This document shows positions 24,227 to 34,161 of a stretch of DNA of 64,000 nucleotides, piece by piece; positions within the stretch are counted from its first letter, which is position 1; every line of letters starts with the position of its first letter. The DNA is taken from positions 91,097,319 through 91,161,318 of the forward strand of contig CP136066.1 in NCBI GenBank assembly GCA_032622095.1, given 5' to 3'. Below the pieces are notes generated by a model. It did not search any database. It was not told where the DNA came from and saw nothing but the letters and a program-made list of their open reading frames with translations. The stretch is from Siphonodentalium dalli (lineage: Eukaryota; Mollusca; Scaphopoda; Gadilida; Siphonodentaliidae). The position numbers and the translations under genes are program-made.

Positions 24227-24520
24227 AATAGCTTCAAACTTGGACTTCATCTTTAAGAAAGTACAATGTTTGTATAGGATTCTAGAATTTTATATGTCCA
24301 CAAGTGTTTCGTCATTAGATTGTCTTTATTATGAGAGATTTTCTAGCCAAGAATTTACTGTGTGTGTTGTATGAGTTCAATAACAGCAGGTTTGTTAAAT
24401 AATGGCGTTCTTTTCTTCAACTCACAATTCATATTCATTGAAATGATTTCCCATGATATGTTGGGCTTAGCATGTTAGACCAGATTGGCACAGAGGTGTT
24501 TACTTGAAGTTTATATTTAA

Positions 24521-25365
24521 CCCTTTCATTACTGGAGCTTCCTGAAATTTTGCAAAAAACCTGTTGCCAATTTATTCTCTTATATATGCGAGTTTTCAAT
24601 AAGCCTTGTCACTGGTTCGCGATTTTCAAGATGGCTGATGGTTCCATATGGTCCGATTCCTAGCATTTTACCCAACCCACCGGTAAAAGGTCAAAGTTAA
24701 GAAGTAGCATCCATTTGTAAACATTCGACAGTGCGAGCATTTTTTTTATCAGCATTTGATGGCATAATTTCAGTTATTCTGAGTGCAACTACGGTTTTAA
24801 GAATTGTTTTGTGGCCATGTCATCTACAGAGTTAGGATCTGGTGACGATGCGGACATTCAGACGTTTAAGCGATGGACGCCCCCTTTTGTCAACGAACGT
24901 TCTCATAATTTACTGATAAATAGCGAGTATTTGCGATAAAAAAATAATGCAAAAACATGTGATACACTCAATCCATCTACTGCGCGAAACCTACGTATTG
25001 TATGTATTCAGGGTGATTGTTTAATTAGCTTTATGAAGTTGTCGCACCTGCGATTCAGTAACGAACTGTTGCCATTTTATTTGGGGAATTCCCAGACTGG
25101 AGCCATATGCTAAAAATATATGCTACTTCTTAACTTTGACCTCCGGAGACCAAACGGTGGATTCACCACGTGTTAGTGATCTTACTTATAGGGAGCCTTG
25201 CAAAAATAAGATAATAAATTGGCATAACAATATTTACATTGACTTTGTATGCCAGTGCATTCTCTTATATATGTGAGGCTCCCTATGGGAGACTTGCATA
25301 TATAAGAGAATGCACTGGCACAGGGACATTAATGCTGCATCAGCGCAGCTCCCGTCATTAAAGGG
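24521..25365. mobile_element. T1 element interrupted by a ~600-bp insertion
   Basis: TTAA-bounded T1 ends (CCCTTTCATTACTGGAGC and CCCGTCATTAAAGGG). The first internal hairpin is broken at about 24588 by about 600 bp of foreign sequence ending near 25191. That insert has a perfect 22-bp inverted pair (GGTCAAAGTTAAGAAGTAGC at 24689; GCTACTTCTTAACTTTGACC at about 25122), so it is probably another foldback element. The second T1 hairpin (about 25257-25318) is intact. Confidence 0.75.
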
Positions 25366-25410
25366 TTAATCTAATTATAATAAATTTTGAATTTTATTTT
25401 TGCATCTTAC

Positions 25411-25562
25411 CAAGTCTGAGTTTTAGTGTGCCTGTCATTTGCAGAATGAGGTTCCCTAAGGGTGAATTTAGTGATGCTACCCCTCTATGTGGGATAGCAT
25501 CACTAAATTCACCCTCTGGAGACCTCATTCTGCAAATGACGGGCACACTAAACTCAGCCTTG
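25411..25562. mobile_element. H1 short palindromic MITE, TSD CATCTTAC
   Basis: 152 bp, ends CAAGTCTGAG and CTCAGCCTTG, flanked on both sides by the exact 8-bp repeat CATCTTAC (25403-25410, 25563-25570). One palindrome unit rather than two. Confidence 0.92.
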
Positions 25563-26438
25563 CATCTTACTGGTCTTACATAGTATTTATCATAGATATT
25601 TCGTAATGAAAACCTCATAAAGTATGATATAATATAATAAGAAATAAAACGTTATCGCTTAAAAATTTTGTTGACATGCATTTTCCCCCTGAACAAATAT
25701 AATGTGGGAGTGGATGGCTGGGTGTGATTTGGGTCAAAGAAGAGATTGTGTTTGTTAATACAGCCAATGTGCATGTCTGTTTCAAATGGTATTTGGACAT
25801 CGTAAGTTAACCCTTTCAGTGCCAAGTCCGATATTTGTATCAACCCATATTTCCTTAGTCCCAATGGGACAGTCACACCTCTAGTTGTGACATATTTCGG
25901 CCATGAATTGCTGAGAATTTGAGACTGACCCATGCTGCAAATTAAGTCAGCCCAGTATAAGATTTACAAGCACTTAGCAACGATAATGTGATCGATATAA
26001 ATAACTGGCTTCAGGTGCAATTCAGCTGAAATTTGAAAAGCACGCCAATTATTCTGCTGACCCCTTTTAGTGATTAGGTCAACAATTTGTGACGTCGAGT
26101 TTGTGTTATTGGGGTATTATAATATGGGTTGGCCAATCCCCGAACAGGATTTTAATAGTGTAACACAGACTGGCTATGTAACATTTTGCTGTATTTTCAC
26201 AAAAATAATCTAATGGGTGTGCAATAAAAAAGAAGAGGAAACTGGAAGTTTTTAACAAAATATTTTATTAACATCTTATGAGGCATAAATGACATCTGAT
26301 AAACACAATTAACACCGCAACAAACAAATCAACAAATAGTGAATACTATCCCACACCTTATTGTGTTAGTTTTATATTAGCAAGGTTTAGCCACATATAC
26401 ATGTAACGCGTGTTGCTATTGCCAATGAAAGTCACCTG

Positions 26439-26475
26439 CAAGCCTGAGTAGGCTAGCATCACCAAATTCACCCTC
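26439..26475. mobile_element. H1 fragment
   Basis: CAAGCCTGAGTAGGCTAGCA followed by TCACCAAATTCACCCTC; an internally deleted H1 remnant just before the next H1 copy. Confidence 0.7.
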
Positions 26476-26483
26476 AGTCAGCA

Positions 26484-26694
26484 CAAGCCTTAAAATAGGG
26501 TGTCTGTCATTTGCAGAATGAGGTCCCCAGAGGGTGAATTTAGTGATTCTACCCCGCATAGCGGGCTAGCATCACCAAATTCACCCTCTGGGAACCTCAT
26601 TCTGCTGAGGTGTAAGCAGAATGAGGTCCCAGAGGGTGAATTTGGTGATGCTAGCCCGCTATGCAGGGTAGCATCACTAAATTCACCCTCTGGG
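26484..26694. mobile_element. H1 hAT-like MITE, right end lost
   Basis: Starts CAAGCCTTAAAATAGGGTGT and contains both nested palindromes, but stops after CACCCTCTGGG without the terminal ATGACAGACACCC part. Confidence 0.85.
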
Positions 26695-26776
26695 CTTGGA
26701 CACCTGACTTACATGCCCATTTTGCCTAAACGTTGAGAGTAATTTTTGTTAAGAAGTTTTGTGTTCAACATGTATA

Positions 26777-26989
26777 CAGTAATGCCCTAAATAATCAACT
26801 CCTTAACCACAGCAGAATTATGGGTAACTTTTCAGGATTTAGTCGGAAATATGGCTTGTTGCCATTCATCGGAAAGCTCTCAGTGAGAGCTTTCCGATGA
26901 ATGGCAACAAGCCATATTTCAGACTAAATCCTGAGAAATTACCCATAATTCTGCTGTGGTTAAGGAGTCGATTATTTAGGGCATTACTG
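26777..26989. mobile_element. M1 palindromic MITE, complete
   Basis: TA-flanked, CAGTAATGCCC to GGGCATTACTG; tip GAAAGCTCTCAGTGAGAGC. Nearly perfect stem. Confidence 0.92.
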
Positions 26990-27073
26990 TATGAGACTTG
27001 CAGAAAAGTGGAATACTCCTATCTTCTAATAACTGTATGCGCAACGCTTTGTAACCATAAAAGCATGTGTTTT

Positions 27074-27797
27074 CCCAGCAAGTGCTTCTCTGCAGCAATA
27101 CCATAGGGACACATGTTACCAGTTACCATAGGGACACACATGTTACAAGTTACACATTCATCTGGCTGAACCTGGCTATTGTGAGCAAATAATAGTCCCA
27201 ATGTATGCGATTAGATACAATATCGCCCAATATATATACCCTGTGCCAATGCTTCCCAGCAAGTGCTTCTCTGCAGCAATACCATAGGGACACATGTTAC
27301 CAGTTACCATAGGGACACACATGTTACAAGTTACACATTCATCTGGCTGAACCTGGCTATTGTGAGCAAATAATAGTCCCAATGTATGCGATTAGATACA
27401 ATATCGCCCAATATATATACCCTGTGCCAATGCTTCCCAGCAAGTGCTTCTCTGCAGCAATACCATAGGGACACATGTTACCAGTTACCATAGGGACACA
27501 CATGTTACAAGTTACACATTCATCTGGCTGAACCTGGCTATTGTGAGCAAATAATAGTCCCAATGTATGCGATTAGATACAATATCGCCCAATATATATA
27601 CCCTGTGCCAATGCTTCCCAGCAAGTGCTTCTCTGCAGCAATACCATAGGGACACATGTTACCAGTTACCATAGGGACACACATGTTACAAGTTACACAT
27701 TCATCTGGCTGAACCTGGCTATTGTGAGCAAATAATAGTCCCAATGTATGCGATTAGATACAATATCGCCCAATATATATACCCTGTGCCAATGCAT
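27074..27797. repeat. 181-bp tandem array, four essentially identical units
   Basis: Units start at 27074, 27255, 27436 and 27617, each beginning CCCAGCAAGTGCTTCTCTGC and ending CCCTGTGCCAATGC(TT). No difference between units was seen by eye. The last unit runs into a T1/T3-type hairpin sharing CCCTGTGCCAATGC, so the unit includes the edge of that element. 181 is not a multiple of 3, and the repeated minus-strand frames do not join. Confidence 0.95.
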
Positions 27798-27866
27798 TCT
27801 CTTATATATGCGAGTCGACCATAGGTCGCCTCGCATATATAAGAGAATGCATTGGCCTAACATTTT
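27784..27866. mobile_element. Orphan T3/T1-type hairpin
   Basis: GCCAATGCATTCTCTTATAT...ATATAAGAGAATGCATTGGC around GTCGACCATAGGTCGCC, followed by GCCTAACA and a T tract. It matches one hairpin of the T3 elements that follow. Confidence 0.75.
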
Positions 27867-27911
27867 TTTTTTTTTTTTACAATTTTAATAATTTATTCTT
27901 ATATTCTTTAA

Positions 27912-28302
27912 CCCTTTACCCAATAGGAGGGCCCTGTGCCAATGCATTCTCTTATATATGCGAGTCGACCATAGGTCGCCTCGCATATATAAGAGAATGC
28001 ATTGGCTTAACACATTAAAAATTATAAAATTGTTAAAGAATGTAAGAAAAAATGGTAAAAAGTGTTAAAAAAAGATTTTTTTAGGCCAATGCATTCTCTT
28101 ATATATGCGAGGCGACCTATGGTCGACTCGCATATATAAGAGAATGCATTGGCACAGGGCATAACTGTAACTATCACAATGTGGTCAAGGAGCCGGTTCC
28201 AATGATATCCATATTTGTATGGTTCTATTGAGACAGACCGAAGATATTTTAGGCTGTTGAAGCTTTATTTGGCCGGTTTTGGCCGGTTTGTTGGGTAAAG
28301 GG
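27912..28302. mobile_element. T3 TTAA-flanked element X
   Basis: TTAA-bounded, ends CCCTTTACCCAATAGGAGGG and GGTTTGTTGGGTAAAGGG. Holds two 70-bp hairpins (CCAATGCATTCTCTTATATA stems) and a unique part with AAGATATTTTAGGCTGTTGA. Confidence 0.85.
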
Positions 28303-28306
28303 TTAA

Positions 28307-28688
28307 CCCTTTACCCAACAAACCGGCCAAATAAAGCTTCAACAGCCTAAAATATCTTCGGTCTGTCTCAATAAAACCATACAAATATGGATATCATTGG
28401 AACCGGCTCCTTGACCACATTGTGATTGTTACAGTTATGCCCTGTGCCAATGCATTCTCTTATATATGCGAGTCGACCATAGGTCGCCTCGCATATATAA
28501 GAGAATGCATTGGCCTAAAAAAAATCTTTTTTTAACACTTTTTACCATTTTTTCTTACATTCTTTAACAATTTTATAATTTTTAATGTGTTAAGCCAATG
28601 CATTCTCTTATATATGTGAGGCGACCTATGGTCAACTCGCATATATAAGAGAATGCATTGGCACAGGGCCGTTCTGTTGGGTAAAGGG
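28307..28688. mobile_element. T3 TTAA-flanked element Y, inverted copy abutting X
   Basis: Reverse complement of X with few differences. X and Y share the single TTAA at 28303-28306, forming a 0.78-kb inverted repeat with almost no spacer. The outer right end is GTTGGGTAAAGGG-TTAA. Confidence 0.88.
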
Positions 28689-28887
28689 TTAACAGACTTA
28701 TTGTGTAGGTTTAGGGCCGATTAGATCGGTCTCTGGCACTCAAAGGGTTAACTTATAGTTACAAATTTATCAGTACACATACATTCAAATGGGATGGCCT
28801 ACTCACACAAATGGGATGGCCTACTTTTGTGAGATGACAATAATTGACAGCAAATATCCCTGCAATGTCTGGAAATTAGCAACCAGC

Positions 28888-29288
28888 CAAGCCTGAGGTT
28901 AGTGTGCCTGTCATTTTCCGAATGAAGTTGCCAGAGGATTTACTTTGCGACACTATCCCGCATAGCAGGCTAGCATCACCAAATTCACCCTCTGGGGACC
29001 TCATTCTGCATGGCCTCATCTGCTATGGGAGACAGACTCAGACTGAGGTTCACAAATGGTGAATATTGTGATGTAAACCCATTGGGAACCTCAATTATAA
29101 ATGTGTCCTCTGCCAATTTGGGGATAATCTAAACTAAAAAAGAAATTGAGTGAATTATAGATCATTCCGATATAACTTTCCAAAGAAGATGAGGCCTAAG
29201 CAGAATGACATCCACAGAGGGTGAATTTAGTGATGCTACCCCACATAGCCCTTTCTGTAAATGACAGGGACACTAAACTCAAGAATTG
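28888..29288. mobile_element. H1 hAT-like element, diverged, 401 bp
   Basis: Ends CAAGCCTGAGGTTAGTGTG and CACTAAACTCAAGAATTG; flanks CAACCAGC / CAACCTGC (7 of 8). Belongs to the longer H1 form with a GGGAACCTCAATTAT middle. Confidence 0.75.
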
Positions 29289-29367
29289 CAACCTGCTGGG
29301 AAAACGGAAATATTCTCAAAACTTTAATAGGTCAAAATTTGACTAATATCCTGTGGTCTTGATTTAA

Positions 29368-29601
29368 CCCTTTCTGTACTAAATACTCATTGACGAGTAG
29401 TTGCCTCAGGATATGTTCAGATAATAAGTCGTTTGTTGAACTTATTATCTGAACATTTCCCCTTCAATGAATATGAATGCTTCTGAACTTCTATTATCTT
29501 TTCACCTTATTTTTCCTGAACATCCCTCCAAATGAATTATAGATCATTCCGATATATACTTTAATGACTGGGTGGAAGAATCCATTGAGTGTAGAAAGGG
29601 G
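29368..29601. mobile_element. T4 TTAA-flanked MITE
   Basis: TTAA-bounded. Left end CCCTTTCTGTACTAAATACT; right end AGTGTAGAAAGGGG. Internal inverted pair GTTCAGATAATAAGT / ACTTATTATCTGAACATTTCC. Describes the family for later T4 entries. Confidence 0.8.
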
Positions 29602-29640
29602 TTAATCCTTAATCCTGGAAACTCTGTTTGAGTGCTAATA

Positions 29641-29862
29641 TTTTACCCCTTTCTATACTAAATACTCATTAACAAGTAATTATCCCTTAAGAAATGTTCA
29701 TATAATAAATGTCCAACAATTTACCATCGTTTGTTGAACTTATTATGTGAACATTTCCCAGCATTGAATATGAATCCTGTATTGTATTATCTTTTCGTTT
29801 GTCAGTCATCTGCTTTTATTACCTGAACATCCATCCAGATGAATCCATTTAGTAAAGAAACA
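29641..29862. mobile_element. T4 relic
   Basis: CCCCTTTCTATACTAAATAC, TTGTTGAACTTATTATGTGA and CATCCATCCAGATGAATCCA match T4 in order; ends degraded. Confidence 0.7.
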
Positions 29863-30165
29863 TTTAAAGGAGTACTGTACACTAAATCCGGTCATTTATG
29901 GGACCATCTCCTTTTATACTCAACAGAATATAGGCAACAAATGAATGAATTTCAGCCATGGATTAGTGCAAAATACACTTGTGTGCTCTATGAATGATGC
30001 AAACAACATGGTAATTACAATGAACATGAATTTATGGCTGGAGTCATGAGTGTATTTTGCACTAATCCATGGCTCAAATTCGTTCATTTGTTGCATATAT
30101 TCTGTTAAGTATAAAAGGAGATGGTCCCATAAATGGCTGGATTTAGTGTACAGTACCCCTTTAAA
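29863..30165. mobile_element. Palindromic MITE TTTAAAGGAGTACTGTAC
   Basis: Arms TTTAAAGGAGTACTGTACAC and GTGTACAGTACCCCTTTAAA, then ACCATCTCCTTTTATACT paired with AGTATAAAAGGAGATGGT, and CCATGGATTAGTGCAAAATA paired with TATTTTGCACTAATCCATGG. About 300 bp with a short unpaired centre. Confidence 0.85.
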
Positions 30166-30585
30166 CTGGTTATTGATTTCCAGTACATCAATATTATTTT
30201 GCGCTCAGTGCTCATAAAAATAACCAAATTATAATATATTAACCTTTCCTAAAATTGTTTAAAAGGCTCGTCCTGATTGGTCAGTAGCCCAAGCTGAGGA
30301 AAGAGACATGGAATAGCTACCTCCTGTACTGATCATTTGAGATGTAACAAGCTGCACAAAACTGAAAATCTTGCAGAAGAAATGAAAAGGAGTCGCTGTT
30401 TGTGATGTCATATTTACAGTTATAGATGAGATTCCTGGTGTAAAATTATACCACACAGATATCAAAACTGGACTATAAAATATCTGAGACCAAAATCTGC
30501 ATATACATGTATTATTATATCGACAGTTGGAAGTACAACGGAAATAAATAGGCATGTTTAGCCAAATTTGACCACAGAAGCCGGA

Positions 30586-30845
30586 GACACAGACTCAGAC
30601 TGAAGTTCCCAAATTGTGAATATTGTGATGCACACCCATTAGGAACCTCAATTATGCAATTTGGGGAGAAGTTTTTATAGAAATTTGATAATAAAGAAAA
30701 TTTCCGGAGAAGATGAGGCCCAAGCAGAATGAGGTCCCCAGAGGGTGAATTTAGTGATGCTAGCCCGCTATGTGGGGTAGCGTCACTAAATTCACCCTCT
30801 GGGGACCTAATTCTGCAAATGACAGGCACACTAAACTCAGGCTTG
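30586..30845. mobile_element. H1 hAT-like relic, left end truncated
   Basis: GAGACACAGACTCAGACTGA, GGAACCTCAATTATGC and the palindrome GAGGGTGAATTTAGTGATG / CATCACTAAATTCACCCTC belong to the long H1 form. It ends ACTAAACTCAGGCTTG. Confidence 0.75.
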
Positions 30846-31012
30846 TATGATAGTCCAATTTTTGTGGTATAATTTTCCACCAGAAAGCTCATCTCTTCAA
30901 ACAGTAATGTAAAAACTGACGCACTATTAAACGATGACTACCTTTCTTTGTCTCGTCTCTAAGCTTCTTTAGTTTCTGTTACAACTCTTTCATCATCACA
31001 GCATGAGTTTAA

Positions 31013-31267
31013 CCCTTTCATGACGGGAGTTGCGCTGGTGCAGCATTAAAGATCCTGTGCCAATGCATTCTCTTATATATGCGAGTCTCCCATAGGGAGC
31101 CTCTCATATATAAGAGAATCCAGTGGGTTACAAGGTCAAAGTAAATATTGTTAGACCAATGCATTCTCTTATATATGCAAGGCTCTCTATGGGAGACTCG
31201 ATTATATAACATAATACATTGGCACAGGGTTTTCACAAAATTTCAGAAAGCTCCAGTCATGGAAGGC
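31013..31267. mobile_element. T1 TTAA-flanked MITE
   Basis: Left TTAA and CCCTTTCATGACGGGAG; right end CTCCAGTCATGGAAGGCT-TCAA (decayed TTAA). Two TATATATG hairpins inside, several stem mismatches. Confidence 0.8.
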
Positions 31268-31593
31268 TCAACCAATTCGCCTGGGGTTAGGTTTATGTGG
31301 GTTCTGTAATTTTGAGATGGTGATAGCATTGCATTGACTGTACCAAGATTTTTTGTGGTACATTCTAGAATTGTAGCACAAAACAATGTTGACATATCCA
31401 TGGTAACACAGACTACTGACCAATCAGGGCGAGCGTTGCAAACAGTTTTAGGCAATGTCGTATTAAAATTCTTAATTAACCTGACTTGAGCCAGCTGACA
31501 CCAGGTTCATTTTAATATCAATTAAGAAACCCACGAAGATATCTAAATAACTAAATCATAATATTATAATAACTTATTAACAATGATTGGTTG

Positions 31594-31847
31594 CAAGCCT
31601 TGAAATAGGGTGCCTGTCATTTGCAGAATGAGGTCCCCAGAGGGTGAATTTAGTGATGCTACCCCACATAGCGGGCTAGCATCACCAAATTCACCCTCTG
31701 GGGACCTCATTCTGATTACACCTCAGCAGAACGAGGTTCCCAGAGGGTGAATTTGGTGATGCTAGCCCGCTATGCGGGGTAGCATCACTAAATTCACCCT
31801 CTGGGGACCTCATTCTGCAAATGACAGACACCCTATTTCAAGGCTTG
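31594..31847. mobile_element. H1 hAT-like palindromic MITE, 254 bp, TSD ATTGGTTG
   Basis: Same length and layout as 20401-20654, flanked by the exact 8-bp repeat ATTGGTTG (31586-31593, 31848-31855). Confidence 0.94.
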
Positions 31848-31994
31848 ATTGGTTGAAAGGCGCACACAATGTTCAGACGCTTCTTTTGTAATCATTAGGA
31901 ATGGGAAAAATTTCATGAAAAATTATATTACAATGTTGTAAACCTTTGTCGAAATATGTTTTATTGGAACTTATCTCCATCCCAAATAACTGAG

Positions 31995-32473
31995 CAAGCC
32001 TGGATTTAGTGTGTCTGACATTTGCAGAATGAGGCCCTTAAAGGGTGAATTTAGTGATGTCATCTGCACAGCGGGATAGCATCACCAAATTCATCCTCTG
32101 GGAACATCATTCTGCTTATGCCTTAACTGCTATGGGATACTTAGGATCATACTGAAGTTCCCAAATTGTTCACCTCAATTATGCATTTTATCTTCTGCAA
32201 TTAGGGGATATAGAAATTGAACAGAAGGGAAAATGTTACTAAAAATAATGTTAATTTGAGACTATAGATACTTCCCAGAAGATGAGGCCTAAGCATAAAT
32301 GAGGTCCCCAGAGGGTGAATTTTGTGATGCTAGCATGAATTGCGAACAACATCACAAAATTCACCCTTTGGGGACATCATTCTGCAAGTAACTAAAATAA
32401 TGTTAATTTGAGACTACAGATACTTCTTGTGGACCTCATTTTGCAAATGTCAGACACACAAAATCCAGGGTTG
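31995..32473. mobile_element. H1 long form, diverged
   Basis: Ends CAAGCCTGGATTTAGTGTG and CACACAAAATCCAGGGTTG; flanks TAACTGAG / TAATTAAG (6 of 8). Middle contains GAGGTCCCCAGAGGGTGAAT and AACAATGTT-like filler. Confidence 0.72.
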
Positions 32474-33034
32474 TAATTAAGAAAGAAATGGTCTGTGATC
32501 ATTATGTTTGCAATCAATCTTCTTGCATTGTATCTTAGCTTCATCTTGTACCATGTTATATATCATGTGTGATAGAAAAAAATCATTTTTTCGGATGTAT
32601 ATATAATATATTGAGCATCAATTCTATTAATTGTACACCTGAACACGATACTTTGTGGGAACATGTGCAATACAAGTCCAAATATATCAAATTTCAACAA
32701 ATAAATTTTTGATAATCCAGGATAATCACATTTTTTTTCATGTATCAACATGGTATCAATATATATATACAGACAACAACCAGTTTTATAGGCACAAAAT
32801 TTCAAGAGATTAGAGAATCAGAATTGATTTTTGGAAAATTGAGGAGAAATAAAATTGAATTCTGCATATGTGGTTTTCTTTTATTAAAGATGTCCATATA
32901 GATGAATTCACAGGTTTAGTTCTAAAGGTATACAAGGGAATGGTCCATTCTTTACCTGTTAGGATGTCCAGATAATATATCAACAACCAGAAGATATTAC
33001 TGGTTGAGGTGTTAATTTTGCCTAACTACATTAA

Positions 33035-33193
33035 CCCTTTCATGACTGGGGCGTTCTGAAATTTTATGAAAACCCTGTGCCAATGCATTCTCTTATATAT
33101 GCGAGTCGCCCTATGGGAGACTCGCATATATAAGAGAATGCACTGGCACATGATATTTAATGCCGCACCAGTGCAGCTCCTGTCATGAAAGGG
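33035..33193. mobile_element. T1 TTAA-flanked MITE, single hairpin
   Basis: 159 bp between TTAA sites (33031-33034, 33194-33197); CCCTTTCATGACTGGGGCG to CTCCTGTCATGAAAGGG with one hairpin GCATTCTCTTATATATGCGA. Confidence 0.9.
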
Positions 33194-33355
33194 TTAACAG
33201 ATACCAGGAAACTGAGGTATGGGGAATTTGTGAAATAATTTCAACTTACTTGTTAATTTGAGAACTCACTTGCAAAATATTTCGCCAATAGAGTAATTTT
33301 TGTCAAATGTGAATTAGTTTGGCAAGTGGCAGAAAGAACTCAGGTCGATATATAA

Positions 33356-33440
33356 CCCTTTCTTTACTAAATACTCATTGGTGAGTAGTTGCCTCAGGAA
33401 ATGTCCAGACAATAAGTTCAACTTAGGCTGTTTGTTGAAC
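33356..33440. mobile_element. T4 fragment
   Basis: CCCTTTCTTTACTAAATACT through TTTGTTGAACTTATCAT; right part missing. Confidence 0.65.
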
Positions 33441-33470
33441 TTATCATACATGTATATCAAGTCTTCTCAT

Positions 33471-34025
33471 TCCACAACAGCTTGGGATATCAGTTGGGTT
33501 TGATGCTCTTTTGGACAGAGTCCCGCCCCATTGCTTTTCTACAATGGATTTTCAATCAAAAGACATACTACATGTACACTTGGAGCCCGGGCATTCACGT
33601 AAATGCTGAATGTGATTAAATCATCTGACATATCCGTGATTAATCTTTCATCAAAATGGTATTTCATTTAACGTGCTAGAAAAAGGTATAGTGATGATGC
33701 GATCGTTTAATGCATTTTTTACATGCATTTTCTGATAACGTGACATATCAAAATTCTCTAGAAAACAAGGCTTTGTTTGCTTATAAATTTTGTTGCTTTG
33801 ACATTTAAAGGACCTCTGATATATGCATGTCTGATATCATCATGCTTGGGAAAGGCTTTCCTCTATGTTCATATAAGTAAAGCTTCCATTTGACTTAATC
33901 CAAAGACATACAAGCAAGATAATTCCACCCACGATTCTGGGTGTAAAGTCCATTATAGAAGAGAAACGGGATGGGACTCGGTCCAAAACAGCATCAACCC
34001 AACTGATATCCCAAGCTGTTGTGGA
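33471..34025. repeat. Inverted repeat with ~85-bp arms, TCCACAACAGCTTGGG
   Basis: Left arm 33471 to about 33556 and right arm about 33940-34025 are imperfect reverse complements (TCCACAACAGCTTGGGATAT / ATATCCCAAGCTGTTGTGGA). Read inward, both arms can encode STTAWDISWV. On the minus strand the right arm continues DAVLDRVPSRFSSIMDF, while the plus-strand left arm has a stop after WV. The roughly 380 bp between them holds no clear gene. Either a foldback element or an inverted duplication of a coding scrap; the family is unknown. Confidence 0.6.
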
Positions 34026-34033
34026 CCAAGAAT

Positions 34034-34161
34034 ACTTAACCATAGCAGAATTATGGAGAGAGCTTTCCGATGAATGGCAACAAGCCATATTTCCGACTAA
34101 ATCCTGAAAAGTTACCCATAATTCTGCTGTGGTGAAGGTGTCGATTATTTAGGCATTACTG
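34034..34161. mobile_element. M1 MITE, left arm truncated
   Basis: ACTTAACCATAGCAGAATTATGG jumps to AGAGAGCTTTCC; the full right arm ends AGGCATTACTG-TA. Confidence 0.82.

Larger units (their letters stand above)
25811..28747. mobile_element. Possible long T2 element (2.9 kb) holding several nested insertions
   Basis: A T2 left end (TTAA, CCCTTTCAGTGCCAAGTCC) starts here with no nearby partner. A T2-like right end (CTCTGGCACTCAAAGGG, TTAA) lies at 28731-28751 in the matching orientation. If they pair, the element encloses an H1 copy, an M1 copy, a 181-bp array and two T3 elements. No transposase was seen, and chance pairing of unrelated ends is possible. Confidence 0.35.
30248..31452. mobile_element. 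TIR element CCTAAAATTGTTT (about 1.2 kb) with two nested MITEs
   Basis: Left end CCTAAAATTGTTTAAAAGGC then TCGTCCTGATTGGTCAGTAG; the right end (complement read) is CCTAAAACTGTTTGCAACGC then TCGCCCTGATTGGTCAGTAG. That is about 40 bp of imperfect TIR. The interior carries an H1 relic and a T1 element. The minus-strand frame 30259-30555 overlaps the left TIR and has no recognisable domain. No target duplication was identified. Confidence 0.65.

Noticed and set aside
27019-27744. Four repeated minus-strand frames beginning MGLLFAHNSQVQPDE
   Set aside because: They are copies of one 181-bp noncoding unit; the period is not a multiple of 3 and no homology or splice context is seen.
30259-30892. 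Minus-strand frames of 98 and 125 residues
   Set aside because: They overlap a TIR and an H1 palindrome; segments such as VICRIRSPEGEFSD recur wherever H1 occurs and are repeat translations.
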